Source: Syncephalastrum monosporum B8922 (Eukaryota > Mucoromycota > Mucoromycetes > Mucorales > Syncephalastraceae). From it: a stretch of DNA of 48,018 nucleotides. The stretch is from assembly GCA_000697355.1 (NCBI GenBank), contig JNEN01001267.1, forward strand, positions 1 through 48,018, written 5' to 3'. Shown here piece by piece: positions 10,172 through 20,157 of the stretch. The stretch's first letter is position 1. Every line of letters starts with the position of its first letter. The notes under the pieces were generated by a model, which was not told the DNA's origin, did no database searches, and saw only the letters and a list, made by a program, of their open reading frames with translations. The translations under genes were made by a program, and so were the position numbers.

Positions 10172-10883
10172 ATGACCTCGCTTCTGCTGCCGACGGTGTA
10201 CCTAGGCGGCTGCATAGCGGCTATGAGTGCCTTCTCATTTGTCTACCGTCGTGTCACAGGTAACAAGAGACGAACCACGACGCCATGCCTTCAACGCCCT
10301 TTCTCATTCTGCCTTGTTGTTGCATTCTCTTTGTTTTTCAGGTGTCAAGTCGGTAGAACCTTGGTTCGGCTACAATGAGGAGAAAGAGCAATACATTGCC
10401 CTGCTGAATTCCGAGACGCCTGTGCCTGAGCATCACCTCAGGGCGGCTCTCCTGCGACGGTCGATGGAAGCCGTGCGACGGCTGGTACACGTCCAGCAAG
10501 AAAAGCCAGCGCTGCAGCAGCTGATGCGGATGGGCAACATTGGCGATGACCTCTGGCAGGACTTTACGATTGCCGAGCAGGAGACCATGATGGAGCTCCA
10601 GGACATTGTCCAGGAAGCCAACACGTACAAGCCCGGCTGGGGCCAGACGATCTTTTCGTCGGCAGCGCAGATGCTCGAGCACGAGAAACAGAAGAAACTC
10701 GCGGCCGAAATGAAGGAACTCAAGGAACACGAGGAGAAGCAGCGGATCCAGCGTCTGAAGCGCGAGGAAGAGGAAGAGGCGCGCGAGTCTCAGCGGAAAG
10801 CAAAGGAAGCCAAGAAGGCCGAGGAGGATCTTTTGCGTGAGGAAGAGGCATCCAAAACCAAACGAGGCAAATCAAAGAAATAA
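10172..10883 (+). CDS. SEC66: Sec66 (Sec71) subunit of the ER Sec62/63 translocation complex
   Basis: Exons are 10172-10259 and 10342-10883, giving 209 aa. The short first exon supplies a lumenal tip and a single transmembrane segment (LLPTVYLGGCIAAMSAFSFV). The cytosolic domain follows with PWFGYNEEKEQYIALL, ALLRRSMEAVRRL and a WGQTIFSSAAQML block, which are the conserved marks of Sec66. The C-terminus is a highly charged Glu/Lys coiled coil ending KRGKSKK. Sec66 works with Sec62, Sec63 and Sec72 in post-translational import through the Sec61 channel. The intron (donor GTAACA, acceptor TTTTTCAG) lies right after the membrane segment. Confidence 0.92.
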
Positions 10884-12307
10884 TCGACTTATCGTATAAA
10901 CCCTCTTTTTTTTTATTATTATTGTGCATACCACCATTTCAATCCATGGAGCAACCGCAGAGTAGAGCGAATTCGAGGGGAAAATGAATGACTGAGTGGG
11001 ATGTGTTACGGTAAAAAAAAGGAAAAAAAAAGATAGACATACGGCAGTGGCTATAATAGTCTGTAGGTATGCGTGTGTCTGTGTCTATGTATGTTTCTTG
11101 CTGGGCTGAGTGAGGCTATGCACAGCGGCAAGTCCGCAAAAGATGGTGTAAGTAGTAATGTCTATATATCAGCGATGCCTGCAAAAAGTCAAAAGTTGCT
11201 GTGCGCTTTAAAAAGTTGCCGTGCGCTAGCTGCTGTGGCCTGTAATAAACGGGGAGCTCAAGAGAAGAGAAAGGTAAAACAAGAAAAACACACAGGCACA
11301 GGGTGGTATAAAGGGCACACAGCTGCTACGGTGTGCCTCTGCTTATTGGCTTATTGAGTACAGCACCTGTCTGTCAATATAACGCACCGACGGCAAGTCA
11401 ACCGATAATACAGAAACATATATAAAAGTGAAAGAGAACAAACACATTGCAAGAATGCCAAGGCCAAGGGCCAAGAAACTCTCTTGGTGTGCGTGTCTAG
11501 AGAGTAATCGAAACGGATGCTTTCTTTTTGCCCATCAGCATCCACTGGAATCTTTCACTGCACCGCCGAGCATAACTTCCAGCGCTCTCATCTCCAACCT
11601 CACTCGTTTTAATCGACATTCAAAGACTCTTCCCCTTTTCGAGAAACACACCCGCGTTTCTTCTATTCCCACATCCTTCTACAACTCTGCGCGTTATGGT
11701 GTTCTGTCTAAAGCTAACCTCTACACATACGATCAAAGCGTTGCCCCCTCATGGACAGCAACCCGCTTTCTTTACAGCGTATTTCCTCTTTTTCCTTTCT
11801 CGTTTTTTATCATTTTCTTTTTTTTTTTGAGAATAGGCCCTAACGGGCCGCCAAAAATTGCCGCTGTGCTCCCGAAGAAGCACAGCAGACGGGGTATTGG
11901 TTGTAGTTTTCAACCAGCAATTAACCAGCATCAGTATAAACCTCACTTGCGTGGTTATGCCCTAGCACAAGAATAAAGAGAAATGGTTTGCGCGAACACG
12001 CCGCCTTTTTATAATTTTGCGAAAAAAACCAGTCCTCATCGGAGACGTAAAATTTTTTTCAAGTCGCGATCTGGGGAGCTGCGGAATGTCAGAGAAAAAA
12101 AAAAAGGGCGATAGAGTACGTGGGGGGATGGAATGCCTGTGCTGCGGTAAAAGGTAAAGAGAGTAAAAAAAAAAAAAAAAGAAAGAAAAGGCTTGGGGCG
12201 GATGGAGATGGTAAAAAGGGAGGCAACGCAGGCAAAAACATGCGGGGGGGGGTGTTAAGGTAGGGTATTCTTTTTGCGTATATTTTTTTTTTCGTCAAGG
12301 GCGGGCT
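10884..12307. other. Gene-poor interval between SEC66 and RdRP 3' ends
   Basis: About 1.4 kb between two convergent genes. AT-rich with several poly-A and poly-T runs (for example 11819-11829, 12165-12180) and a G-run near 12243-12250. The one longer plus-strand ORF (11428-11976) is low-complexity and has no recognisable domain. I see no RNA gene or repeat element. Confidence 0.5.
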
Positions 12308-15300
12308 TCACCGCTTAGGTGCCTCGGTGTCAATGCGCACCTGCTCGGTGCCATAGTTGGCCGGCCGCTTCGACTCCTTGACCTTTTTCACCCACGACCT
12401 GTCGATATTCATGGCCATGTACATGTACGGCACCGTCGTGTGCGCCATATGGACCTTGGCTTCCTTGGCGCGCGCGTCCGCTTTGAGCCGCCGCAGCGCG
12501 TCAAACGCCACGACGTAGCAGTATTTGGAGTACTTTTCATTGTGGATCGTTTGCCGGTACGCATAGCTGGCCTTGATGGCCTCTAACATTCTGCCTTGGT
12601 TGCCTGCCTGGTCGGCTAGGAACACGCTCGACTGCAGAGGCGTGCTCGGGATGGCTTGGTATTCGCGCGCCGTGTTCTCTTCCACCTCGAACGCGCTCCA
12701 GAACTGGGTATAATCGTAGAGAAACGGCTCGGGCTCGCGTGTCGGGTTGAACCGCGAATCCAGCTTGCTCTCCTTGAGTCGCATGAGCTCGCCGATATTT
12801 CGGGAGTGTGCCTGCAGGTGAACGTCAATCTCGCGACCGAGTGTCTGGAGATCTTTGAGCAAGACCGGGTCGTGTCGCTGCGCATGCGCGAGCATCGTCT
12901 CGTACGGCGCGGCGAGATGGTCGTCCTTGAACCTGATGTCCTCGTCGTCAAACATGCAGCGCGTGTAGCGTGTAAACTTCTCGGTCTGCTTCAGCAGCGC
13001 ATGGTACAGGTGGTCCATCGCCGTCGTGCACTTGTCTGGCAGGTCCGGGATCACGCCCTGGTTGACGTCCCGGTACGCGCTCGCTTCCTTGGTCCGCTGC
13101 CGGTTCTTCTTGTCGAGGAACCAAGCTGGCTGGGTGAGCTTGGCAAACGCGGCCCGATCCCGCCGCAGCGCCGTCTCCTTGAGGGCCAGGCCTTGCTTGG
13201 GCGCGTCGACGAGCTTGGCGCACATGTGGGAGAGGTACACCACGTCCGGGTGGTCGAGCGACGTGTGCTCGGATAACACCGTGCGCCAGTTTTCGTACAC
13301 GCCCAGCGTCGAGTCCGGAAGCAGGACCGAGATAAAGCTGCGCTGGAGCGCGACTTCCATCGCCTGCTTGTCGCGGATCCGGGCCAGCTCGTCGCGTACG
13401 CGGGTCTTGCTCTCTGCAAACGCCTCATCCGCCTTCTTTGGCGCGGGCGGCACCGGTGATCCCTGGAAAGGCTGCACGAGTCGCTGGTCCCAGCAGCAGA
13501 ACACCTATTATACCATAGTCAAGGAATAAAAATGATGAATACATACACTTCAAAGGGATGGTTCCCTGTGCTTACGATATCACCGTCATAGTCACCGCCA
13601 CCGAGCATGCTCGCCAGCGAGCGGCGGCCGTTGACCGAGCAGATCAGCACGTCCGAGTAAGACCGCAGTCCGGCGCAATCGACCGCCTTGACCTTCTGCA
13701 CGTCCGATTTGAGGCCGCACGGGTTGCGCGTGACAAGCACGTCGCCCATGATCAGACCCGCCCGTAGCCCCGTCTGCTCGTCCATCCTGCGCTTCGACAG
13801 CTGGAGAAACACCTCGCCCTCCTCCAAGGTGCCGGTGGGATCGGGCACGCACGTGACCGTGCAGGATTCAGACACCTCGATCTTGTACTTTGTCACGACG
13901 CTGCGCATCACGTCGCGGAACACGTTGGTGATCTTTTGGGCCAGGTACGGGTTCGACAGGTCAAAGCCGGCGTCCATAAGGCGGACGGCGGACTCGTGCA
14001 GGCCAACCGGCTGGCCCGAGTAGGGGTTCACCTTCCAGTAGTCCGCCGCAGCGGACGGGCGCGGCAGCGCCACGTCTTCTTCGGTGGACAGGCACTCGAC
14101 GTACTCGTCGTCCACGGCCTGCTCTCGCCAGAGGTCCTTCTCGTTGTCCTCCGCCTCCCACCGCGCGCGCATGATGGAGCCCGTGCGCGCCACCCAGTCG
14201 CGCAGGATCAGGATGTTGCGGTTCTCGGTGACGACCATGGCGAGGCGCTGCAGGTACTCGTCGAGGATCTCAAGGAACACGGCGGTGGGCACGCCGCCCG
14301 AGGCCATGCACTGGATGAACTGAGTGTTGAGGTTGGACGGGTAAATGCAGATCGCGTTCTTGACAAGGTCGAATGTGTAGTGGAGCGGGTCGATGTTCAT
14401 GTCGAGCTGCGGCAGGCCCGTCTTGAACTTGTGCTGCGACTTGCGGATCTGTATAAAGTCGCCTGCGTTGAGGTCTAGCTCGGGCGCGACGAGCCAAACG
14501 CCCTTGGCGCCGCCGATGCGGCCCTGCACCGCGCACGGCAGCTCGTTTTCGTGCTGCGCGCCCATGATCTTGCGCATCGCGCCGATGCTGATCAGGCCGC
14601 AGCCGTCGGTCATGCACGTCTCCTCGCCGCCGGGCGCGCCCGAGTAGATATCGTCAATGTACTGGATCTCGTGAGGCTGGAACGTCAGCGTCGCGATGCT
14701 GTTGCTGTAGCCAAGCGACATGCGGCTCGCAAACTTGCACACCGTCATGGACCAGTTCTCGATGATAGGGATGTGCCAGTCGATGACGCTCCGGATGCTG
14801 ACGGGCTCGAGACCGGCACCCTCGGTGGCAAACAAGATCACGGTGCTGTCCTTGACAAACAAGAACTTGAAGACGCGTCCCATGAGCAGGAACGGCCTGA
14901 GGAAGAAATCCTTGTTCTGGCGGATCATGCCCGGATGGGACGACTTGGTGACCTTGAGTTCCAGGAAGCGGCTGTCGCCAAATTTGCGAAAGAAGCGATT
15001 CGAGGCGCCGATCTTGGCGGGCCGCAGCTGCAGCGCGTGTATCTTGCCATAGGACAAGGCCATGACAGCCGAGTAATGGATCGCCCGGTTCGGCACGGTC
15101 GCGGGCGGTTTCTCGAGGTGCTGCCAGACCTGGTCGGAGCAGCGTTCCAGCATGCCAAGGGTTGCCTGTTTGTTGTGCGTGCTGTACCATTGCATGAATG
15201 CCGCGTGCAGCGTGTGGGGCTGCTCATTGGCGACGCGGTACAAGCGCTGGAGGGTGTCAAAGGTCATGTCCTGCCAGTGCACACGGCAGGTCTGGATGTA

Positions 15301-15998
15301 GCGTGCGAGCTCAAACTGGGCCGTCCACGAGATGGTTTCCAGTTTCGCAAACTGGCGTGGCTGTGTGCAGAGGAGGTTGTGCGACTCGTCTGTGGTGTCA
15401 AAGGGCGAGAGGGGCGGTGTGAGGGGTGACGGGCTGCTCGAGTGCTGGACCGTTGTGCTTATGGCTGTGCTTGTTGTTGTGCTCGTCGTGGTCGTTGTGC
15501 TCGTGCTCGTGCTGACCGTCGAGCTCACGCTGTCCGACCGCACGCGTTTCGCGCCAGGGCCATCCGCGTCGCTCGCAGGCCGCTTTTTGGACGGCGATGT
15601 CAAAGTGTCGACCATCACGGCGTCTGTCACGGCGTCTGTCACGGCGTCCGTCGCTAAGACGAGAGGAAAGGAGCGGCCATGGTCAGTACGAGGTACTTTA
15701 CGCCGATCGTCCCTTCATGTTTTCCATTACTACCTTTGCAGGCACTCAGCGCGGTTGTGAGGTACTCTGTCGCGTTATCAAGGGTCTTCTTTTTACCTGG
15801 CGGCGGCTTCCACTCCAAGAAGCATCGTACGGTTTTGTTGAGGCGCATGCGATCGGTGAGACAGAGGGTCTGCATGCGCTGGATTTCCAGAGGCCATGCC
15901 TTGGCTGGCTGGCTCAGCAGCTGAATTCGGTCGCGTAGGCCAAGGTGGTTGTATATCTGCTTGCAGTATTTCACCACGTCCTTGTCCAGCTCTGCCAT
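12308..15998 (-). CDS. RNA-dependent RNA polymerase (QDE-1/RdRP family, RNA silencing)
   Basis: Exons are 15797-15998, 13576-15653 and 12308-13504, giving 1158 aa. The catalytic signature LGGGDYDGDIV (residues 752-760, DxDGD type) identifies the two-barrel cellular RdRP that makes double-stranded RNA for Dicer in quelling-type RNAi. Other family blocks are present, including QGRIGGAKGVW and NPCGLKSDVQKVKAVDC. A low-complexity Ser/Thr tract lies at about 85-120 beside basic KKRPA and KRVR motifs, possibly a nuclear signal. Exon 1 to 2 joins in phase 1 (KPPP-A-TDAV), so the true start is MAELDKDVV rather than a codon in exon 2. The second intron falls one codon after the catalytic DYDGD. Frames are intact, so the enzyme is probably active. 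It may be one of several RdRPs, as in Mucor; the paralogue is not assigned. Confidence 0.97.
15607..15653 (-). repeat. Tandem 15-bp coding repeat in RdRP exon 2
   Basis: Three near-perfect copies of a 15-bp unit (GGCGTCTGTCAC core on the plus strand) encode TDAV repeats at the start of RdRP exon 2, close to the splice acceptor. Slippage here would alter the N-terminal linker without breaking the frame. Confidence 0.6.
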
Positions 15999-16861
15999 GC
16001 TGCAATGTTGTATGGGCTGCCCGTTAAAGGTAAAGGGAAAAAAAAAGAGAAAAGGATACGGTGGGGAGTGGCAAAGAGGAGAAAATGAAACAGGTGAGCG
16101 TTACACTTCGTTCTTTCTAAGCACTTGTTTTGGCATGCCGCTCCCTACCCTCATAATGCATTGAACTAGAAAAGCGGGTGAGAACAGCGATGCATTCTTT
16201 TGTTGTGCCTTTTATTCAAACTGAGAGGTCCCCCGCTGCTTCGTTTTCCTTTTTTTCTTTTTTTTTTTTTCGACAATCTATCCCTCTTTTATCATTTTCA
16301 TGGTGTGCGTGTGCCTGACCGTAGTTGCATATCATTGATAAAAATAAGATATGGATCAAATACCGTCATAATATGCCACGCATTGTCGGGATTTGACAGG
16401 GTGCTCTTTCTTGTGATCAAAATTGACGTGTACAGTATGTGTGTGTGTGTGTGTGTGCTCTGCCTTTGTGCGCTCGACGTGTCAATCAGCTGACGAAATC
16501 AGACGCGTCGCCTCAATAATTTGTGTCACTCCGGTTGACTATTTTGTGCGTAGGATGCATATACAAAAGAGGCACACTTTACACGACCGCTTTTCCCGTG
16601 GGTGATTATCCCCTGCATCCCAGGGGGGCATCTGCAATATGTACACACATACACAGAGAGAAAGAGAGAGAGAGAATTGCATATCGCGATGCAAGGATAC
16701 TAATAGTTTTCTGGGTGTACTTGTATTGTATAAAGATACGAACGATACGTATCTATATATAATAATCTTGATATTCCGTACATCCATAATTACATAAGCA
16801 AGACACAAAAGACCCCGGTTCAATTCCCGGGCAGGGCGTCTGCCAAAGTAGACAACTTTGA
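15999..16861. other. Upstream region of RdRP
   Basis: AT-rich DNA with a T-run near 16250-16270, a (TG)n microsatellite at 16438-16457 and a GA-rich tract at 16660-16674. A T-arm-like CCCGGTTCAATTCCCGGG lies at 16814-16831 but lacks a partner 5' half. The stretch holds the RdRP promoter on the minus strand. No coding sequence is supported. Confidence 0.45.
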
Positions 16862-17160
16862 GACGTCAACGGTACCTGACGTCAATCTTCATCAAGGTAT
16901 CTTACCCGTGTTCTTCAGTAAATGTGAACCGCATGATGGTAAAGTAGGCCAATCAATCCTCTGAAACGCGAAAGATACCTGACGTCAATCCCTGTCAGGG
17001 ACCATATCTTTGAGCTCTTTTTCCCCATTGGTAAAACGTGGATTGCGTGATAGCTTAGTTAGCCAATGGAACCTATGAAACTTGGGAAAAAGCTCGACGT
17101 CAATCCCTGTCAGGTCCTTATCTTTTACTTCTCCTTTCCCATTGGCACAGCCGGCCCGCA
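16862..17160 (+). promoter_or_regulatory. Tandem CRE/CCAAT repeat array
   Basis: Three degenerate direct repeats of about 103-115 bp begin at GACGTCAATC boxes at 16878, 16981 and 17096. Two copies contain the perfect CRE/ATF palindrome TGACGTCA (16877-16884, 16980-16987); the third reads CGACGTCA. Each repeat also carries CCAAT boxes or their complement ATTGG (near 16951, 17029, 17061 and 17138) and a CCTGTCAGG palindrome in copies 2 and 3 (CCCTGTCAGGG at 16990-17000). A shorter GACGTCAA precedes at 16862. The layout resembles an upstream activating array for bZIP and CCAAT-binding factors. It points to the TATA box at 17307 and the spliced unit downstream; no binding data are available. Confidence 0.55.
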
Positions 17161-17306
17161 TTCTTGCATGAATATCGATTGACACGCGCTCTTTCTCATA
17201 AAAGGTCTTTTGTTTTCTCTCACGTCTACTTTTCTTCTTCTTCTTCTTCTTTACCCTGGTCAAGTCTTACGCTGTCAAGTATATACGAAAGGATTATAGT
17301 TACAAG

Positions 17307-17313
17307 TATAAAC
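17307..17313 (+). promoter_or_regulatory. TATA box of the putative spliced small gene
   Basis: TATAAAC lies about 150 bp beyond the CRE/CCAAT array and 90 bp before the ATG at 17397. The spacing is similar to the TATA-to-ATG distance of the zinc-knuckle microgene elsewhere in the window. Confidence 0.35.
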
Positions 17314-17396
17314 TAATAAGAAGTGCAACATAGACCACTGCATTCCCTCAAAGTCCCTCTGCCACCGGTTGCCCGCGCCCTACTGCACCGGTGTGC

Positions 17397-17762
17397 ATGA
17401 TAGTAAGTTGTCGCGTCAATAGTACATGGTCTTGAACATCATTAACCTTTTTCTGTTGTATACTTAGCTTGCCGTCTTCTTCCTCGCTTCTCCTCCTGTC
17501 TTCTCTTCCGCTCGCGCCTCTTTCACCTCCTTTCCGCTTGCTGTCCTTCCATCAGAGGTTTTTTTTCCGCTTTTTCCTCTGCCCGTAAGTGAAACAGATT
17601 CAGGTCTATGCAATGAATATGAGACATTAACGCACGTTTCAGTTCCGCTCCTTTCTCGCGTCTCCTTTGCGTCTCTTCCTCTCCGCCTCCTCTACCTTTC
17701 TTCTTTCCCGCTTGCGACCCACTAGCCGGCGATGGTGGCCACCGTTGAAAACAACTTTATAG
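17397..17762 (+). CDS. Putative spliced small secreted or hydrophobic protein, or spliced ncRNA
   Basis: Strong introns are visible: ATGATA|GTAAGT to TACTTAG|CTTGCC, and CTGCCC|GTAAGT to GTTTCAG|TTCCGC. Joining 17397-17402, 17468-17584 and 17643-17762 gives 80 codons with both junctions in phase 0 and no internal stop. The product begins MILAVFFLASPPVFSSARAS, which looks like a cleavable signal peptide, and continues Ser/Leu/Phe/Pro-rich. Exon 2 is pyrimidine-rich and open in other frames too, so the reading frame is less certain than the splicing. The upstream CRE/CCAAT array and TATA box support a transcribed unit. It may instead be a spliced non-coding RNA or a leader with more exons downstream. 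No family is recognised. Confidence 0.35.
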
Positions 17763-18205
17763 ACATCGCCCTAGCGCCAAATGTCTGCTCCCCGCCCACC
17801 GCTAAGTGTTTTGCAACTGGGTAATGCGCCACTGTGACTCAAACGTGTATTCAGCTCAGGTGAGGCGGCGGCCGCGCGCCGTGAGCGCGCATCAACGACC
17901 CCACGCCGGTATGTATATTAAAAATGAAGGATAGTCCACGAGAACTGATTTCGGAACGAAATTTCGTAGGCTAGTTAAAGAGAGATCATAAAATAAAAAT
18001 AGAGTATGTGTGGACGTGGGTGTGAGTGTGTAAGCGAGTGAATAGAGAACGGGAGATGGTAAGGAAAGAATTAAAAGAAAAACTTTATACAGGACGTCAT
18101 AAGAGAGGTCGTGGGTTGGTGTGATAGTCTGTGGTGTATGTATGGTTTGCAAAAGGAAATGGAAGTCAACGGAAGAAAAGAAAAGAAAACAAGAGAAAGG
18201 CATTA
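17763..18205. other. Intergenic region before the SDS3 stop
   Basis: Includes a GC-rich patch at 17858-17890 (GGCGGCGGCCGCGCGCC) and AT-rich DNA after it. It may hold the 3' part of the putative small transcript. No further coding sequence was recognised. Confidence 0.4.
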
Positions 18206-19922
18206 CTAGGACACGAGCGTGTAGCGCTGACGTTTGGATGGCTGCGTTGTCATGTCAGCCTGTTTCCGTCGCGTACCCACCGCAGAGGGCGACGATCGAC
18301 TGACAGCCTAATCATACACAATAAAAGCGGATCCAATCCCACATCAGTCAGTATGAGCCCATATCCCTGATGCAACCCTCGGGTCCCTTTTTCTCCCTTC
18401 CTCTTCTTCTTGCTGCATTTACCTGGCGAATCTGCATCAAGTCGGCTTCAATCTCGGCTTCGTTTTTCGCGTGGAGGGCATGCATGGGCGTCGTCATTTG
18501 CGAAGCCGGCTGCAAGCGCCTTTTGGGCTTGGGTGATTTCTGGAAAAGCAGACCATCCAGCTCCGCGGCAGCGCGGGTCGTGCGCACCTGGCGCCGACCC
18601 CGAGCCGACATCAAGATCGCGTCCGCCGATAACGTCAGGTCTGTGTCCTTATTCTCCCGTACCAGCTTGCGCTTCTCTTCGATCTTGGCCAGCACCGCTT
18701 TTTCGAGCACGGCCTTGGCCGCCGCCCGCTCTTCGTCGGCGCGCTGCAGCGCGTCGTCATACCACGCCTGGGCCTGCTGCATCTTGTACCGGTGCTCGAG
18801 TGAGGCCTTGTAGATATCCGCCTCTCGCTCGCGTTCGAGATCGGACACCGCGTCCTCGAAAACGAGATGGTGGTCCCCTTTTGTACGGTCAGCCCTATTG
18901 TGTGGTGTACCTTTTTTTTTTTCTGTTTTACCATGTTGAATCTCCGATAGCTCGTCTTGCAGCTTTTTAAGCTTTGCCTGATAAATGCTGTGTGTAGAAT
19001 TAAACAAATTAGAGAAGCGATCAGACCACCCATACATAAATGAGAAGAGCTTCTTTTTTCTCTCTTTTTTTTTTGTTTTTAATTTTTGTGATATACTTAC
19101 GCATCGCAGTGTTCTTCGAATTCAGATTCAATGGAGCGTAAACCGTCGTTGACGAGTGCATGCTGCTGTCCCTTGTGGTCGGCATCTTCTACAACATCAT
19201 TTTCAGCAACCCCCTAAAAAGGCAATCATCACGCCCTCTTGTCTTTTTTTTTTACCTGCTTGCCAAATCAATGGCGATGGCTCATCTGGGTCGTAGCGGT
19301 AGTACATTTCTTTTTTGGGCAGATGACGATCGGCTGTGAGCGTGGGCACCGGCGTGGACGACGCACCACTCATCGGCTTCTTGTTTGACGTTGCGAACGC
19401 AGAGGAAGACGAAGACGAGACAACAGCCTTGGACGGGGATTGTTTCGGCTGCTGTGGCTGAATGGATTGCATCGGCGTACTGGGCGTAGACGTAGACGTA
19501 GGCGTAGGCGATGACACCGTCGCACCTGTGGAAGAAAGAAGCGACGGCTGAGCAGGGTGGGATGCGAACGTGCTAGCGACGGACATAGTAGGCGGGCGAG
19601 GCAGGTTGAACGCATCCAGCTCACGCATAGACGCCGTAGGATGGCTGCTGTGCCTGAAAGGCAGACCGGAAGAAGCATGGCTGCTAGTTGAAGTACTGCC
19701 GCCATGGATAGGATTCACTGGAGCAGTAGTGGGCTGCTGCTGCTGCTGTTGGTTGTGGTGGTAGTGGTAGTGCTGCTGCTGCTGCTGTGGAGAATGGTTT
19801 GGAAAGGAGAGCGGGGGCAAGGTACGCTTGAACATGGGAGGCGATCCGATCGGCGGAAGAGCAAAGCGGGTCGGTGGCGAAGAGGGCAATGGCGGAGGTG
19901 GCAATGGGCGTTCAGAGTACAT
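18206..19922 (-). CDS. SDS3: Sds3-like subunit of the Sin3-Rpd3 histone deacetylase complex
   Basis: Exons are 19256-19922, 19101-19188, 18932-18987, 18423-18877 and 18206-18307, giving 455 aa. The first 220 residues are disordered (Pro/Ser/His/Gln-rich). The Sds3 coiled-coil domain then follows: IYQAKLKKLQDELSEIQHG, LEHRYKMQQAQAWYDDALQR, then a Lys/Glu-rich helix AVLAKIEEKRKLVREN, a basic RGRRQVRTTR patch and the closing NEAEIEADLMQIRQ. This order matches human SUDS3 and yeast Sds3, which hold Sin3 and the deacetylase together at chromatin. The short last exon (33 codons) was found by splice sites alone and ends KRQRYTLVS. Intron 3 (18878-18931, 54 nt) is in frame and stop-free, so retention would only insert 18 residues. 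Acceptor of exon 2 is GTTGTAG, chosen by phase. Confidence 0.85.
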
Positions 19923-20121
19923 TGGGGATTGTGATATATATGACAGACAGGACAGACACAACGAAGCTCTAGGAACTAGTAGAAGAAAATGTAGAGAGAA
20001 AAAAAGAGGAGGGTGCACGACGGGGAAGGGGGAGAGCGAGTACAGTCAAGAGAGAGAGAAGAGAAGGGAGGGGGGAGGCAAGATAACGAGACTGCTGCCT
20101 TTGTAAAATCAAATAAAAAGA

Positions 20122-20157
<36 letters not shown>

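Noticed and set aside
9726..10175. 149-aa plus-strand ORF before SEC66
   Set aside because: Ends in a CTCTCT-derived Ser/Leu tract inside the SEC66 leader; no domain.
11428..11976. 182-aa plus-strand ORF
   Set aside because: Low-complexity Phe/Ser/Thr reading of AT-rich DNA, with no domain and no splice support.
14551..15429. 292-aa plus-strand ORF antisense to the RdRP
   Set aside because: Mirror of a GC-rich coding exon; no domain, and the RdRP frame is intact.
16813..16831. T-arm-like CCCGGTTCAATTCCCGGG, possible tRNA
   Set aside because: The T-loop would be 8 nt and no anticodon arm, D arm or acceptor partner lies upstream within 100 bp.
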